DNA of 64,000 bases from Streptomyces sp. col6 (GTDB taxonomy: Bacteria; Actinomycetota; Actinomycetes; Streptomycetales; Streptomycetaceae). This document shows, piece by piece, positions 41,597-51,356 of the stretch. The position numbers were made by a program, and so were the translations under genes. Numbering within the stretch: position 1 is the stretch's first letter; each line of letters opens with the position of its first letter. The stretch covers positions 621,277-685,276 of the forward strand of contig NZ_RDBL01000002.1 of assembly GCF_008042035.1 (NCBI RefSeq), given 5' to 3'. A model generated the notes under the pieces. That model was given only the letters and a program-made list of their open reading frames with translations. It made no database searches and was not told the origin of the DNA.

Positions 41597-43525
41597 ATGA
41601 CGCTGCTGCAGAGCATCCGGGGGCCGCACGATCTCAAGGCACTGAACGCGTCACAACTCGGCGAACTCGCCGACGACATCCGCACGTTCCTGGTGCAGGC
41701 CGTGGCCAGGACCGGGGGCCACCTCGGCCCCAACCTCGGTGTGGTGGAGCTGACCATCGCCCTGCACCGGGTCTTCGACTCACCCGTGGACCGCATTCTG
41801 TGGGACACCGGACACCAGAGCTACGTCCACAAACTCCTCACCGGGCGGCAGGACTTCTCCAAGCTGCGCGGCAAGGGCGGGCTCTCCGGCTACCCCTCCC
41901 GCGAGGAGTCCGCGCACGACGTCATCGAGAACTCGCACGCCTCCACCGTCCTCGGCTGGGCCGACGGCCTCGCCAAGGCCAACGAGGTACGGGGCCAGGA
42001 CGGCCATGTCGTCGCCGTCACCGGGGACGGGGCCCTCACCGGAGGCATGGCCTGGGAGGCGCTGAACAACATCGCCGCCGCCAAGGACCGCCCCCTGATC
42101 ATCGTCGTCAACGACAACGAGCGCTCCTACGCCCCCACCATCGGCGGCCTCGCCCGCCATCTCGCCACCCTGCGTACCACCGACGGCTACGAACGCTTCC
42201 TGGCCTGGGGCAAGGGTCTCCTGGAGCGCACCCCCGTCATCGGGCAGCCGCTGCACGGGGCCCTGCACGGCGCGAAGAAGGGGTTCAAGGACTTCGTCGC
42301 GCCGCAGGGCATGTTCGAGGACCTGGGGCTGAAGTACATCGGCCCGGTCGACGGGCACGACACCGCCGCCGTCGAGGCCGCGCTGCACCGTGCCAAGCAG
42401 TTCCGCGGCCCGGTCCTGGTGCACTGCATCACGGAGAAGGGCCGGGGTTACGCCCCCGCCCTGCGCGACGAGGCCGACCGCTTCCACACGGTCGGCGTGA
42501 TGGACCCGCTGACCTGCGCCCCGCTCGTCCCCGCCGCCGGCCCGTCCTGGACCTCCGTCTTCGCGGACGAGATCGCGGCGATCGGGGCGGAGCGCCCGGA
42601 CGTCGTCGCGCTCACCGCGGCGATGCTGGACCCGGTCGGGCTGACGAAGTTCGCCGAGGCGTTCCCGGACCGCGTCTGGGACGTCGGCATCGCGGAGCAG
42701 CACGCGGCGGTGAGCGCCGCCGGACTCGCCACGGGCGGGCTGCACCCGGTCGTCGCCGTCTACGCCACCTTCCTCAACCGGGCCTTCGACCAGCTCCTGA
42801 TGGACGTCGCCCTGCACCGGTGCGGGGTCACCTTCGTCCTGGACCGGGCCGGCGTCACCGGCCCCGACGGGGCCTCGCACAACGGCATGTGGGACCTGTC
42901 CGTGCTCCAGGTCGTGCCGGGCCTGCGGATCGCCGCGCCGCGCGACGCGGACCGGCTGCGGGAGGAGCTGCGCGAGGCCGTCGCCGTGGACGACGCGCCG
43001 ACCTTGGTGCGCTTCCCGAAGGAGTCCGTGGGGGAGGCGATCCCCGCGGTCGGCCGGGTCGGCTCCATGGACGTGCTGCGGCGCGACGCGGACGCCGACG
43101 TGCTGCTCGTCGCCGTCGGGGTGATGGCGCCGGTCTGCCTGCGGACCGCGGAACTGCTCGAAGGCGCCGGCATCCGCTGCACCGTGGTGGACCCGCGCTG
43201 GGTCAAGCCGGTCGACCCGGAGCTGCCGGCGCTCGCCGCGGCGCACCGGCTCGTCGCCGTCGTCGAGGACAACATCCGCGCCGGAGGCGTCGGTTCGGCG
43301 GTCGGCCAGGCGCTGCGGGACGCCGGTGTCGACGTACCGCTGCGCACCTTCGGCATCCCCGAGCAGTTCCTGGCGCACGGCAAGCGGTCCGAGGTGCTGG
43401 CGGACATCGGACTCACACCGGTCGAGATCGCGGGCCGGATCAGCGCCGTCACGGCCGCCCGGAAGGCGGCCGGCGGCACGGGGCACAAGGCCCCGGGCAA
43501 CGGGCACAAGGAGAGCGGGGCATGA
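41597..43525 (+). CDS. dxs: 1-Deoxy-D-xylulose-5-phosphate synthase
   Basis: The 642-aa thiamine-diphosphate enzyme shows the Dxs N-terminus [18 protein letters not shown], the ThDP motif [17 protein letters not shown] with [24 protein letters not shown], the transketolase centre [11 protein letters not shown] and the C-terminal domain [10 protein letters not shown]. It forms DXP from pyruvate and glyceraldehyde-3-phosphate, the first MEP-pathway step. Being inside the hopanoid operon, it is probably a second, operon-specific copy. ATG at 41597 follows GAGGGGG. hpnO overlaps by ATGA. Confidence 0.95.
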   Translation: MTLLQSIRGPHDLKALNASQLGELADDIRTFLVQAVARTGGHLGPNLGVVELTIALHRVFDSPVDRILWDTGHQSYVHKLLTGRQDFSKLRGKGGLSGYPSREESAHDVIENSHASTVLGWADGLAKANEVRGQDGHVVAVTGDGALTGGMAWEALNNIAAAKDRPLIIVVNDNERSYAPTIGGLARHLATLRTTDGYERFLAWGKGLLERTPVIGQPLHGALHGAKKGFKDFVAPQGMFEDLGLKYIGPVDGHDTAAVEAALHRAKQFRGPVLVHCITEKGRGYAPALRDEADRFHTVGVMDPLTCAPLVPAAGPSWTSVFADEIAAIGAERPDVVALTAAMLDPVGLTKFAEAFPDRVWDVGIAEQHAAVSAAGLATGGLHPVVAVYATFLNRAFDQLLMDVALHRCGVTFVLDRAGVTGPDGASHNGMWDLSVLQVVPGLRIAAPRDADRLREELREAVAVDDAPTLVRFPKESVGEAIPAVGRVGSMDVLRRDADADVLLVAVGVMAPVCLRTAELLEGAGIRCTVVDPRWVKPVDPELPALAAAHRLVAVVEDNIRAGGVGSAVGQALRDAGVDVPLRTFGIPEQFLAHGKRSEVLADIGLTPVEIAGRISAVTAARKAAGGTGHKAPGNGHKESGA

Positions 43526-44919
43526 AGGACGACGAGCCCAAGGGCTTCGATCTGGCACGGCTGCTCGCCGAACGCGGCGCCGAACGCTACGAGCTGCACA
43601 GCAGGCACCTCAACCACCAGCTCCCGCGCATGCTGCACACCATCGGCTTCGACAAGGTCTACGAACGGGCCGAGGGCGCCCACTTCTGGGACGCGGACGG
43701 CAACGACTACCTGGACATGCTCGCCGGTTTCGGCGTGATGGGACTCGGCCGCCACCACCCCGTCGTACGCAAGGCGCTCCACGACGTCCTCGACGCCTCG
43801 CTCGCCGACCTGACCCGCTTCGACTGCCAGCCGCTGCCCGGACTGCTCGCCGAGAAGCTGCTGAGCCACAGCCCGCACCTGGACCGGGTGTTCTTCGGCA
43901 ACAGCGGCACCGAGGCCGTCGAGACGGCTCTCAAGTTCGCCCGGTACGCCACCGGCAGGCCGCGCGTCCTGTACTGCGACCACGCCTTCCACGGGCTGAC
44001 CACCGGCTCCCTCTCGGTCAACGGCGAGGGCGGCTTCCGGGACGGCTTCGCCCCGCTGCTGCCCGACACCGCGATCCCGCTCGGCGACCTCGCCGCGCTG
44101 AGCAGGGAGCTGAAGCGGGGCGATGTCGCCGCCCTGGTGGTGGAGCCGATCCAGGGCAAGGGGGTGCTCGCCGCGCCGCCCGGCTATCTGCGCGAGGCCC
44201 AGGAGCTGCTGCGCAAGCACAAGGCCCTCCTCATCGCCGACGAGGTGCAGACCGGCCTCGGCAGGACCGGCGACTTCTACGCGTACCAGCACGAAGAAGG
44301 CGTCGAACCGGACCTCGTCTGCGTGGCCAAGGCGCTCTCCGGCGGCTATGTGCCGGTCGGGGCGACGCTCGGCAAGGACTGGATCTTCAAGCGCGTCTAC
44401 TCCTCCATGGACCGGGTCCTCGTCCACTCCGCGAGCTTCGGCTCCAACGCCCAGGCGATGGCGGCCGGGCTCGCGGTGCTGTCGGTGATGGAGGACGAGG
44501 AGACCGTCGCGCACGCGCGCCGCACCGGCGACCTGCTCCGCGAACGGCTCTCCGCGCTCGTCGGACGCTACGAGCTGCTGCACGAGGTGCGGGGGCGCGG
44601 GCTGATGATCGGTATCGAGTTCGGCCGCCCCACCTCGCTCAAGCTGCGCAGCCGCTGGACCATGCTCCAGGCGGCCCGCAAGGGTCTCTTCGCGCAGATG
44701 GTGGTCGTGCCCCTGCTGCAGAAGCACCGCATCCTCACCCAGGTCTCCGGCGACCACCTCGAAGTGATCAAGCTGATCCCGCCGCTGGTGATCGACGACG
44801 CGGACGTGGACCGGTTCGTCGAGGCGTTCACCGCCGTCATGGACGACGCGCACAGCGGCGGGGGACTGATGTGGGACTTCGGACGGACCCTGGTGAAGCA
44901 GGCCGTCGCCAACCGCTGA
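43522..44919 (+). CDS. hpnO: Class III aminotransferase HpnO
   Basis: The 465-aa PLP enzyme has the class III features [26 protein letters not shown], the PLP-binding Asp in [15 protein letters not shown] and the Schiff-base Lys in [15 protein letters not shown]. HpnO converts the ribose-derived hopanoid side chain to aminobacteriohopanetriol. It overlaps dxs by 4 bases and is the last biosynthetic gene; a long inverted repeat follows 10 bases after its stop. Confidence 0.93.
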   Translation: MKDDEPKGFDLARLLAERGAERYELHSRHLNHQLPRMLHTIGFDKVYERAEGAHFWDADGNDYLDMLAGFGVMGLGRHHPVVRKALHDVLDASLADLTRFDCQPLPGLLAEKLLSHSPHLDRVFFGNSGTEAVETALKFARYATGRPRVLYCDHAFHGLTTGSLSVNGEGGFRDGFAPLLPDTAIPLGDLAALSRELKRGDVAALVVEPIQGKGVLAAPPGYLREAQELLRKHKALLIADEVQTGLGRTGDFYAYQHEEGVEPDLVCVAKALSGGYVPVGATLGKDWIFKRVYSSMDRVLVHSASFGSNAQAMAAGLAVLSVMEDEETVAHARRTGDLLRERLSALVGRYELLHEVRGRGLMIGIEFGRPTSLKLRSRWTMLQAARKGLFAQMVVVPLLQKHRILTQVSGDHLEVIKLIPPLVIDDADVDRFVEAFTAVMDDAHSGGGLMWDFGRTLVKQAVANR

Positions 44920-44926
44920 AGGCTTT

Positions 44927-44961
44927 TTGCCCCTGAGGCAAGAAATTTGCCTCAGGGGAAA
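44927..44961. promoter_or_regulatory. Tandem XRE operators, also a stem-loop after hpnO
   Basis: The site TTGCCcctgaGGCAA (44927-44941) is a perfect inverted repeat; a second, imperfect copy TTGCCtcaggGGAAA (44947-44961) starts exactly 20 bp later, two helical turns. Together they also form a perfect 12-bp hairpin (44930-44958) that could terminate the hopanoid operon. The region lies 21-55 bases upstream of the XRE-cupin start. Confidence 0.7.
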
Positions 44962-44981
44962 GAGTTTGGCCCAATGGAGGC

Positions 44982-45590
44982 ATGAATTCTCCGGACGACC
45001 CGGCGGCCGACGAGCTGCCCGGTGTCGCGCCCCGCCTGCGCGATCTGCGCCGGGGCCGTGGTCTCACCCTGGAGGCCGCGGCCCAGCGGGCCGGGCTCTC
45101 GCCCGCCCACCTCTCCCGGCTCGAAACGGGCCGGCGCCAGCCGTCGCTGCCCATGCTGCTCCAGCTGGCCAGGATCTACGGTACGACGGTCTCCGAGCTG
45201 CTGGGCGAGATGCCCCCGGAACGTGACGCGATCGTCCGCGGCCGCCCGTTCGAGGGCGCTGCGGCCGACGGCTGGCTGTACCAGCAGGCCGGCGGTTCCG
45301 GCCGCGCCATGCAGGCGCTGCGCGTCCGGGTCCCGTACGGCGCCCAGGGCGATCTGGTCCGTGTCCACCCCGGCGAGGAATGGCTGTACGTCCTCGCGGG
45401 CCGCCTCCGGGTGACGCTCGGCGAGACGGTGCACGACCTCGCGCCGGGGGACAGCGCGCACTTCGACTCGCTCACCCCGCACCGGATCGCGGCCCCCGAA
45501 CCCGAGGGCTCCGAACTGCTCTTCGTCCACACCCTGCTGCAGAGCCCCGCCGCCGACTTGTGTCTCGGCGGCCCGGTCCACCGTCGCTGA
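44982..45590 (+). CDS. XRE-family regulator with C-terminal cupin domain
   Basis: The 202-aa protein has an N-terminal XRE HTH (LRDLRRGRGLTLEAAAQRAGLSP, HLSRLETGRRQPSLPMLLQLARIYG) and a cupin at about residues 115-190 (VHPGEEWLYVLAGRLRVTLGE, LAPGDSAHFDSLTPHRI). The only ribosome site is very close to the ATG, so the transcript could be leaderless. Tandem operators lie directly upstream, suggesting autoregulation. It is followed by a DUF6126 membrane protein, a recurring pair in Streptomyces. The small-molecule signal for the cupin is unknown. Confidence 0.88.
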   Translation: MNSPDDPAADELPGVAPRLRDLRRGRGLTLEAAAQRAGLSPAHLSRLETGRRQPSLPMLLQLARIYGTTVSELLGEMPPERDAIVRGRPFEGAAADGWLYQQAGGSGRAMQALRVRVPYGAQGDLVRVHPGEEWLYVLAGRLRVTLGETVHDLAPGDSAHFDSLTPHRIAAPEPEGSELLFVHTLLQSPAADLCLGGPVHRR

Positions 45591-45635
45591 GGCGATTCCG
45601 CCGCCGGTTCCGCCCGGCAGCCAGAGAGGCCAGAC

Positions 45636-45818
45636 ATGTCCGATTCCGAGAACTACGACCCGCTCACCCCGGCCAGGCGCCCCGGCGCCGACGGCGACAC
45701 CCATGAGAAGAAGATGCCGCGCGGACTTGTCATCCGCCTCTTCGCCTATCTTGTGGCCGGGCACGTCATCGCCGCGTTCCTCTACCTGCTCTTCGCGGTC
45801 GGCATGCACAACCAGTAG
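45636..45818 (+). CDS. DUF6126-family small membrane protein
   Basis: The 60-aa protein has a charged N-terminal half and one hydrophobic helix (IRLFAYLVAGHVIAAFLYLLF) preceded by the marker PRGLVIRLFAYL of DUF6126. GAGAGG precedes the ATG. It lies 45 bases after the XRE-cupin gene and is probably co-transcribed. It may be a transporter accessory or a regulator anchored in the membrane; no function is established. Confidence 0.75.
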   Translation: MSDSENYDPLTPARRPGADGDTHEKKMPRGLVIRLFAYLVAGHVIAAFLYLLFAVGMHNQ

Positions 45819-45827
45819 GCCGCCGGC

Positions 45828-46640
45828 TCAGCTCTCGTCGAGGAGCCGTTCGCGCAGCCGCTCCCGGGTGGCGGGTGCGAGCTTCAGCCCGTCGGCCAGG
45901 TAGCGGTCGGTGCCGCCCCAGGTCTCGTCGATGGTGGCGAAGGCCGCGGCGAGGTAGTCGGGCTCGGCGCCGAAGAGCGGGTTCAGCAGCTCCAGCACCT
46001 CCGGGGACATCCCGGCGGCCGAGGTGTCGCTGCGCCGGATGCGGTAGCGGCGGTGCGCGTCGTTCGACTTGAGGTAGTCGGCCTCGATGGTCTCCCGGCC
46101 GACGCCCACCGCCAGCAGCGTCACCGCGATGGAGAGCCCCGCCCGGTCCTTGCCGGCCGCGCAGTGCATCAGGGCCGGCACGCTGTCCTCGGCCAGGGCG
46201 TGCAGCACCCGGCTGTGCTCGGCGGTGCGCTCCAGGATGATCGCGCGGTACGAGGCGACCATGCGGCGGGTGCCCTTGCCGTCGGCCAGGATCGAGCGCA
46301 GCTCCGCCATGTTCCCGTCGCGCACCATCCGCCAGAACTCCGCCCCGTCGGCCGGGTCGCTGAGTGGGATGCTCACGTTCCGTACGCCGGGCAGCTCCAC
46401 GTCCAGGCCGTCCAGCCTGTGGTCCGCCGCGTTGCGGAAGTCGAAGACGGTGTGCAGGTTCAGCCCGCCGAGGAACGCCGCGTCCTCGGCCGTGGCGTGC
46501 GCCAGGTGGCCGCTGCGGTAGAGCCTGCCGTGCCGCACCCGCCGGCCGTCGGTGGTGGGCAGACCGCCGAGGTCCCGGAAGTTGCGGACGCCGGTGAGTA
46601 CGGGCTCCGTCGGCGGGGTCTGCGGCAGCTGCTGCGTCAC
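45828..46640 (-). CDS. Tyrosine-protein phosphatase
   Basis: The 270-aa protein has the phosphatase loop HCAAGKDRAG at residues 159-168, with catalytic Cys160 and Arg166. The N-terminal family signature GVRNFRDLGGLPTTDGRRVRHGRLYRSGHL is also present. Members dephosphorylate phosphotyrosine or phosphoinositides. The GTG at 46640 has AGGAG 5 bases upstream. Nearly touching the convergent DUF6126 gene (9 bases apart), it is divergent from an alpha-galactosidase. Confidence 0.88.
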   Translation of the reverse strand: MTQQLPQTPPTEPVLTGVRNFRDLGGLPTTDGRRVRHGRLYRSGHLAHATAEDAAFLGGLNLHTVFDFRNAADHRLDGLDVELPGVRNVSIPLSDPADGAEFWRMVRDGNMAELRSILADGKGTRRMVASYRAIILERTAEHSRVLHALAEDSVPALMHCAAGKDRAGLSIAVTLLAVGVGRETIEADYLKSNDAHRRYRIRRSDTSAAGMSPEVLELLNPLFGAEPDYLAAAFATIDETWGGTDRYLADGLKLAPATRERLRERLLDES

Positions 46641-46835
46641 GGTCACTCCTGGAGGCTCTGCCCCGGCGCGTGTCGCCGTCGGGCCCACGCCCGCGACGAT
46701 ACGACATCCGTTCCTGGGGCAACCATGTCCCCCGCGGCCTCCCGTTCTCGGCTTACGCACCGTTGCCCTCGGTGCCCCGACGGTCGATGATGTGCGGACC
46801 TGTGTGAATCTGTGAGGTACGCGGACGGGGGCGCG

Positions 46836-48926
46836 ATGATCGAGGCCGGCGACCGGATCTGGCTGCTGACGGGGGCGAGCGGGAGCTACGCGCTGCGGCT
46901 CACCGAACGGCACGAGCTGCTGCACCTGCACTGGGGCCCGCGCATCTCCCTGGCCGCCGCCGAGGCTCTGGCCGCGGCGCCCGCCCCGGCCGGCCGGGGC
47001 TTCGAGTCCCCGCTCGACGGCCGCGAGGAGTACCCGGTGGAGGGCGGCCCCCGGTTCGTCCGCCCCGCCCTGTCGGTGCGTACCGACGAGGTGCGCGGGA
47101 CCGCGTGGGTGTTCGCCGGGGACACCGTGGACGGCGACGAGCTGCGGCTCTCCTTCGACGACCCGGTCCACCGGCTGGCGATCACCCTGCACTACCGGAT
47201 GCGGGACGACTCCGACGTGATCGAGCGCTGGACCACGCTCGCCCATACCGGGCCCGACGGCCCGCCCGTCGAGGTGCTCCGCGCCGACGCGGCGGCCTGG
47301 GCGCTGCCCGCCCGCGACCGCTGGCGGCTCAGCCGGCTCCATGGGCGCTGGGCGGCGGAGACCCAGCTGGAGCGCACTGAGCTGGCGTACGGGGAACACC
47401 TGCTCTCCAGCCGGCGCGGCCACACCGGCCACCAGGGCCTGCCCTGGGCCGCCCTGGACGCGGACGGCGCCGCGACCGAGGAGAGCGGCGAGGTCTACGG
47501 CTGCGCGCTCGGCTGGTCCGGCTCCTGGCGCATCGCCGTACAGCGGCTGCCCGACGGGCTCGTCCAGATCACCGGCGGCGCCGGCTACGACGAGTCGGGG
47601 CTGCTGCGGCTGGCGCCGGGGGAGTCGTACACCACCCCGGTCTTCGCCGGGTTGTGGAGCGCGGGAGGCTTCGGCGGGGCCTCCCGCGCCTGGCACGCCT
47701 GGCAGCTCGCCCATGTGATCCCCGACGCCTTCGAGCCGCGCCCGGTGCTCTACAACTCCTGGGAGGCCACCGGTTTCGACATCGCGGAGGACCAGCAGCG
47801 GGCGCTGGCCGAACGCGCCGCCGCGATGGGCGTCGAGCTGTTCGTCGTGGACGACGCCTGGTTCGGGCAGCGCGTGAGCGACCGGGCCGGGCTCGGCGAC
47901 TGGACGCCGAACCCGCAGCGCTTCCCCGAAGGGCTCGGCCCGCTCGCCCGCCATGTGCACGGTCTCGGCATGCGGTTCGGGATCTGGGTCGAACCCGAGA
48001 TGGTCAACCCCGACAGCGATCTCTACCGCGCCCACCCGGACTGGGTGCAGCACTTCCCCGGCCGGGAACGCACGGAGTTCCGCAATCAGCTGGTCCTCAA
48101 TCTGGCCCGGCCCGATGTGCGGGCCCATCTCTGGGAAAGCCTGGACGCGCTGCTGTCGAGCACACCGGTCGACTATGTGAAATGGGACTTCAACCGCTGC
48201 TTCTCGGACGCGGGCTGGCCCGGCGCCGACTACCCGCAGCGATTGTGGACCGAGCACGTGGACGGCCTCTACGCGCTGATCGACCGGCTGCGCGCCGCCC
48301 ACCCCGGCGTCGCCTTCGAGTCCTGCTCGGGCGGCGGCGGGCGCATCGACCTCGGCATCCTCTCCCGTACGGACCAGGTATGGACGTCCGACAACACCGA
48401 CCCGCTGGACCGCCTCGCCATCCAGGAGGGCTTCGGGCAGCTGCACCCGGCGCGCGTGATGGCTGCCTGGGTCACCGACAGCCCGAACGTCCAGCTCAAC
48501 GGACGCCGCTCCTCCCTGCGCTTCCGGTTCGTCAGTGCCATGGCGGGGGTGCTCGGGGTCGGCGGGGACCTCACTGAGTGGAGCGCGGCCGAGCTGGACG
48601 AGGCGCGCGGGTGGGTGGAGCTGTACAAGGAGATCCGGCCCGTCGTGCAGCTGGGCGAGCTGTACCGGCTGCGGGCGCCGGGGCCGGGGCTCAGTGCGGT
48701 GCAGTACGTACGGGGTGCCGACACCGTCGTCCTGATGTGGCTCCATGCCCAGCGCTACGGGGAGGAACCGCCTGCCCTGCGGCTGCGCGGGATCGATCCG
48801 GAGGCCACGTACACCTGCCTGGACACGGGGGCGGTGCACCACGGTTCGGTGCTGCTGCACCACGGGCTGCGCACCGGGCTGCGGGGCGACCTGGACGCGC
48901 GGGTGGTGCGGCTGCGCCGGGGGTGA
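46836..48926 (+). CDS. Alpha-galactosidase, glycoside hydrolase family 36
   Basis: The 696-aa enzyme has an N-terminal beta domain and a catalytic barrel with YNSWEATGFDI, VVDDAWFG and the nucleophile region VDYVKWDFNRC. The acid/base Asp lies in VWTSDNTDPLDR. GH36 retaining enzymes release alpha-galactose from oligosaccharides. No signal peptide is seen, so it probably acts in the cytosol. A GTG at 46812 is an alternative start. No sugar transporter adjoins it; it is divergent from the phosphatase gene. Confidence 0.92.
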   Translation: MIEAGDRIWLLTGASGSYALRLTERHELLHLHWGPRISLAAAEALAAAPAPAGRGFESPLDGREEYPVEGGPRFVRPALSVRTDEVRGTAWVFAGDTVDGDELRLSFDDPVHRLAITLHYRMRDDSDVIERWTTLAHTGPDGPPVEVLRADAAAWALPARDRWRLSRLHGRWAAETQLERTELAYGEHLLSSRRGHTGHQGLPWAALDADGAATEESGEVYGCALGWSGSWRIAVQRLPDGLVQITGGAGYDESGLLRLAPGESYTTPVFAGLWSAGGFGGASRAWHAWQLAHVIPDAFEPRPVLYNSWEATGFDIAEDQQRALAERAAAMGVELFVVDDAWFGQRVSDRAGLGDWTPNPQRFPEGLGPLARHVHGLGMRFGIWVEPEMVNPDSDLYRAHPDWVQHFPGRERTEFRNQLVLNLARPDVRAHLWESLDALLSSTPVDYVKWDFNRCFSDAGWPGADYPQRLWTEHVDGLYALIDRLRAAHPGVAFESCSGGGGRIDLGILSRTDQVWTSDNTDPLDRLAIQEGFGQLHPARVMAAWVTDSPNVQLNGRRSSLRFRFVSAMAGVLGVGGDLTEWSAAELDEARGWVELYKEIRPVVQLGELYRLRAPGPGLSAVQYVRGADTVVLMWLHAQRYGEEPPALRLRGIDPEATYTCLDTGAVHHGSVLLHHGLRTGLRGDLDARVVRLRRG

Positions 48927-49199
48927 CGGCCATGACCTGTCCGTATTGCGGTGTTATGACGAACATGCCCCGATTGCAAGGGAGATGATTACTCGCTCGT
49001 GAGCGGGATCATATCCGTGACGGTGTGTGGTGACGCTCCGGCTGGGTAGTCCGTACGCCGCGCGGAATGCCAAGATCCGTAATCCACGGAGTGTGACCGG
49101 AATTCCGTGCCGCAATTCCGGAGCGGAATCCGGTGCGGAACCCGTGGCTTGTTTCCGCCGTCCCGGCTCGCTTACGTTCCATGCCATCCGGATGGAACG
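48927..49199 (+). other. Promoter/leader region upstream of the riboswitch
   Basis: No gene is seen. The stretch is less GC-rich than average, holds repeated GGAATTCCG-like words near 49096-49140, including the palindrome CGGAATTCCG, and a hairpin at 49175-49199 with 8-bp arms CGTTCCAT/ATGGAACG directly before the riboswitch. The promoter for the M23 gene should be here. Confidence 0.55.
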
Positions 49200-49366
49200 C
49201 CCAATCCTGCCGCCGTCCGGAATTCGCACCCACTGACCGTGTGGCAGGAGCGGGGGAACCAGGTAAGCCGCCGACCGGGACGACCGGACGGCTAGGGGTG
49301 AAGCCGCGCCAGGCGCGGCCGGGCATCTCCAGCCCGAACCCGACAGCTCACCTCGCAGGCGCCGGA
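49200..49366 (+). promoter_or_regulatory. c-di-AMP riboswitch (ydaO/yuaA type)
   Basis: The leader shows the conserved blocks in order: AATCCTGCCG near 49203, GCAGGAGCGGGGGAACCAGG around 49243, AGGGGTGAAGCC near 49294, GGGCATCTCCAGCCCGAACC, then CCCGACAGCTCACCTCGCAGGC ending near 49360 (split here in parts). A variable stem GCCGCG/CGCGGC sits at 49303-49319. Family knowledge: ydaO-type aptamers sense c-di-AMP and commonly lie upstream of wall-hydrolase genes in actinomycetes. The start codon of a LysM-M23 gene is 14 bases downstream. Confidence 0.88.
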
Positions 49367-49379
49367 GAGGAAATTCTTC

Positions 49380-50300
49380 ATGCCCAATTCGGGTAAGCAC
49401 CGCCGTCCCAAGTCCAGCACCATCGCCCGTGGCGTCGTCGCCGCGAGCGCCGGCGGAGCCGTCATCGCGCTTCCGCTGCTCGGCGCCACCGGTGCCCACG
49501 CCGCGGAGCAGTCCGCCCCGGCCGCCTCGAAGTCGGTCGCCGCGCACACCGCCCCGGCCAAGCCCGCGAAGAGCACCGGCACCACCACCTACTCCGTGGT
49601 CTCCGGCGACTACCTGTCGAAGATCGCGGCCCAGCACCACCTCAAGGGCGGCTGGCACAAGCTGTACCAGGACAACCGCGAGGTCGTCGGCGAGAACCCG
49701 AGCCTGATCTTCCCGGGCATGAAGCTGACGCTCGGCGCCAAGGCGGCCCCCGCCGCCGCCCAGTCCGAGGCTCCCGCCAAGACGGCGGAGAAGGCCGCAC
49801 CCAAGGCCGAGACCAAGGCCGCGCCCAAGGTCGAGACGAAGACCGAGGCGCAGACCGAGGCCAAGACCGAGGCCCCCGCCGAGCAGGACAACGCCTCCGG
49901 CTACGTCCACCCGGTCCCGGGCAACCACACCACCGCCTACCGCGCCTCCGGTGCCAACTGGTCCAGCGGCAGCCACACCGGCATCGACTTCCCCGTCGCC
50001 ACCGGCACCAGCGTGAAGGCCATCACCTCCGGCACCGTCGTCACCGCCGGCTGGGGCGGCGCCTACGGCAACCAGGTCGTCATCAAGCACGCCGACGGCC
50101 ACTACTCCCAGTACGGCCACATGTCCTCGCTCTCCGTCTCGGCGGGCCAGACCGTGACCGCGGGCCAGCAGGTCGGCCTCTCCGGTGCCACCGGCAACGC
50201 CACCGGCCCGCACCTGCACTTCGAGATCCGCACCGGCCCGGAGTACGGCTCGGACATCGACCCGATCGCCTACCTGGCGTCGCACGGGATCAACGTCTGA
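49380..50300 (+). CDS. Secreted LysM-M23 peptidoglycan endopeptidase
   Basis: The 306-aa protein has a signal peptide (hydrophobic core GVVAASAGGAVIALPLL, cleavage near AHAAE, about residue 41). A LysM domain follows at about 70-118 (YSVVSGDYLSKIAAQHH to PGMKLTLG). Then come an Ala/Lys/Glu linker of repeated AETK-like units and an M23 domain at about 190-300 with zinc ligands in HTGIDFP and HLHFE. It cleaves peptidoglycan cross-links. The riboswitch upstream implies control by c-di-AMP, linking wall growth to osmotic or developmental state. A strong terminator follows. Confidence 0.93.
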   Translation: MPNSGKHRRPKSSTIARGVVAASAGGAVIALPLLGATGAHAAEQSAPAASKSVAAHTAPAKPAKSTGTTTYSVVSGDYLSKIAAQHHLKGGWHKLYQDNREVVGENPSLIFPGMKLTLGAKAAPAAAQSEAPAKTAEKAAPKAETKAAPKVETKTEAQTEAKTEAPAEQDNASGYVHPVPGNHTTAYRASGANWSSGSHTGIDFPVATGTSVKAITSGTVVTAGWGGAYGNQVVIKHADGHYSQYGHMSSLSVSAGQTVTAGQQVGLSGATGNATGPHLHFEIRTGPEYGSDIDPIAYLASHGINV

Positions 50301-50347
50301 TCCAGGCAACGGTCCCGGCCCGGTGATCCGGGCCACGGAACGGCAAG

Positions 50348-50381
50348 AGAGGGACGGTGCGCGGCGGCGCACCGTCCCTCT
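50348..50381 (+). terminator. Strong stem-loop terminator
   Basis: A perfect 15-bp stem (arm AGAGGGACGGTGCGC) with a GGCG loop lies 48 bases after the M23 stop and is followed by a pyrimidine-rich stretch. Confidence 0.88.
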
Positions 50382-50487
50382 GCTTATTCCCCCTTTACCG
50401 AAAACTGACCGGGTGGTTTATCTCACCACCCGTCAACCCCTTATTACGGTCGCGTAGGTCACATTCCGGGGTGCAGGATAAGTGCTC

Positions 50488-51342
50488 GTGGCAGACGATT
50501 CGAACAACCTTCAACAGGGCGCCGACGACCGACAGGGCGCCATCGGGTCGTACGCGGCGATTGGCGACAGCTTCACCGAGGGAGTCGGCGACCCCGGCCC
50601 GGACGGAACCTTCGTCGGCTGGGCCGACCGGCTCGCGGTACTCCTCGCGGACCGGCTCCCGGACCCCGGCATTCCGGCAGACGCTGCGGGCTCGGCCGTT
50701 TCCGCGCATGGGAATTTCCGGTACGCCAATCTCGCCGTACGAGGACGCCTCCTCGACCAGATAGTCGAGGAGCAGGTGCCCCGCGCCAAGGAACTCGCCC
50801 CCGATCTGGTGAGCTTCTGCGCCGGCGGCAACGACATCATCCGGCCGGGCACCGACCCCGACGACGTGGCCGAACGCTTCGAGCGGGCGGTCGCCGATCT
50901 CACGCGGTCGGTCGGCACCGTCATGGTCACCACCGGCTTCGACACCCGTGGCGTCCCCGTGCTGCGCCATCTGCGCGGCAAGATCGCCACCTACACCGCC
51001 CACGTCCGGGCCATCGCCGACCGTTACGACTGCCCGGTCCTCGACCTGTGGTCGCTGCGCTCGGTGCAGGACCGGCGCGCCTGGGACGGCGACCGGCTGC
51101 ACCTGTCGCCCGAGGGGCACACCCGGGTCGCGCTGCGCGCCGCCCAGGTCCTCGGCCTCGATGTGCCGGCCGACCCGGACCAGCCCTGGCCGCCGCAGCC
51201 CCCGCGCGGCACGCTGGAGATCCGGCGCGACGACATCCACTGGGCGCGCGAATACCTGGTCCCGTGGATCGGACGACGGCTGCGCGGCGAGTCCTCCGGG
51301 GACCACGTCGAGCCCAAGCGGCCCGACCTGCTGCCGCTCTGA
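50488..51342 (+). CDS. SGNH/GDSL-family hydrolase
   Basis: The 284-aa enzyme has block I AAIGDSFTEGVGD with the nucleophile Ser, block III CAGGNDI with the oxyanion Asn, and block V DGDRLHLSPEGH with the catalytic Asp/His. These define SGNH esterases/lipases. No signal peptide is visible, so the enzyme is likely intracellular. The GTG at 50488 has AGGA 9 bases upstream; the GTG at 50482 is too close. It converges on the STM4011-type gene. Confidence 0.88.
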   Translation: MADDSNNLQQGADDRQGAIGSYAAIGDSFTEGVGDPGPDGTFVGWADRLAVLLADRLPDPGIPADAAGSAVSAHGNFRYANLAVRGRLLDQIVEEQVPRAKELAPDLVSFCAGGNDIIRPGTDPDDVAERFERAVADLTRSVGTVMVTTGFDTRGVPVLRHLRGKIATYTAHVRAIADRYDCPVLDLWSLRSVQDRRAWDGDRLHLSPEGHTRVALRAAQVLGLDVPADPDQPWPPQPPRGTLEIRRDDIHWAREYLVPWIGRRLRGESSGDHVEPKRPDLLPL

Positions 51343-51356
51343 CGGACCCGCTGTCC

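Noticed and set aside
45828..48863. A 1011-codon minus-strand frame joined to the tyrosine phosphatase
   Set aside because: Only the last 270 codons are the phosphatase, with a good GTG and AGGAG at 46640. The rest is antisense to the alpha-galactosidase.
49785..49880. Repetitive Ala/Lys/Glu-coding stretch as a DNA repeat element
   Set aside because: It is the low-complexity linker between the LysM and M23 domains, typical for secreted wall enzymes.
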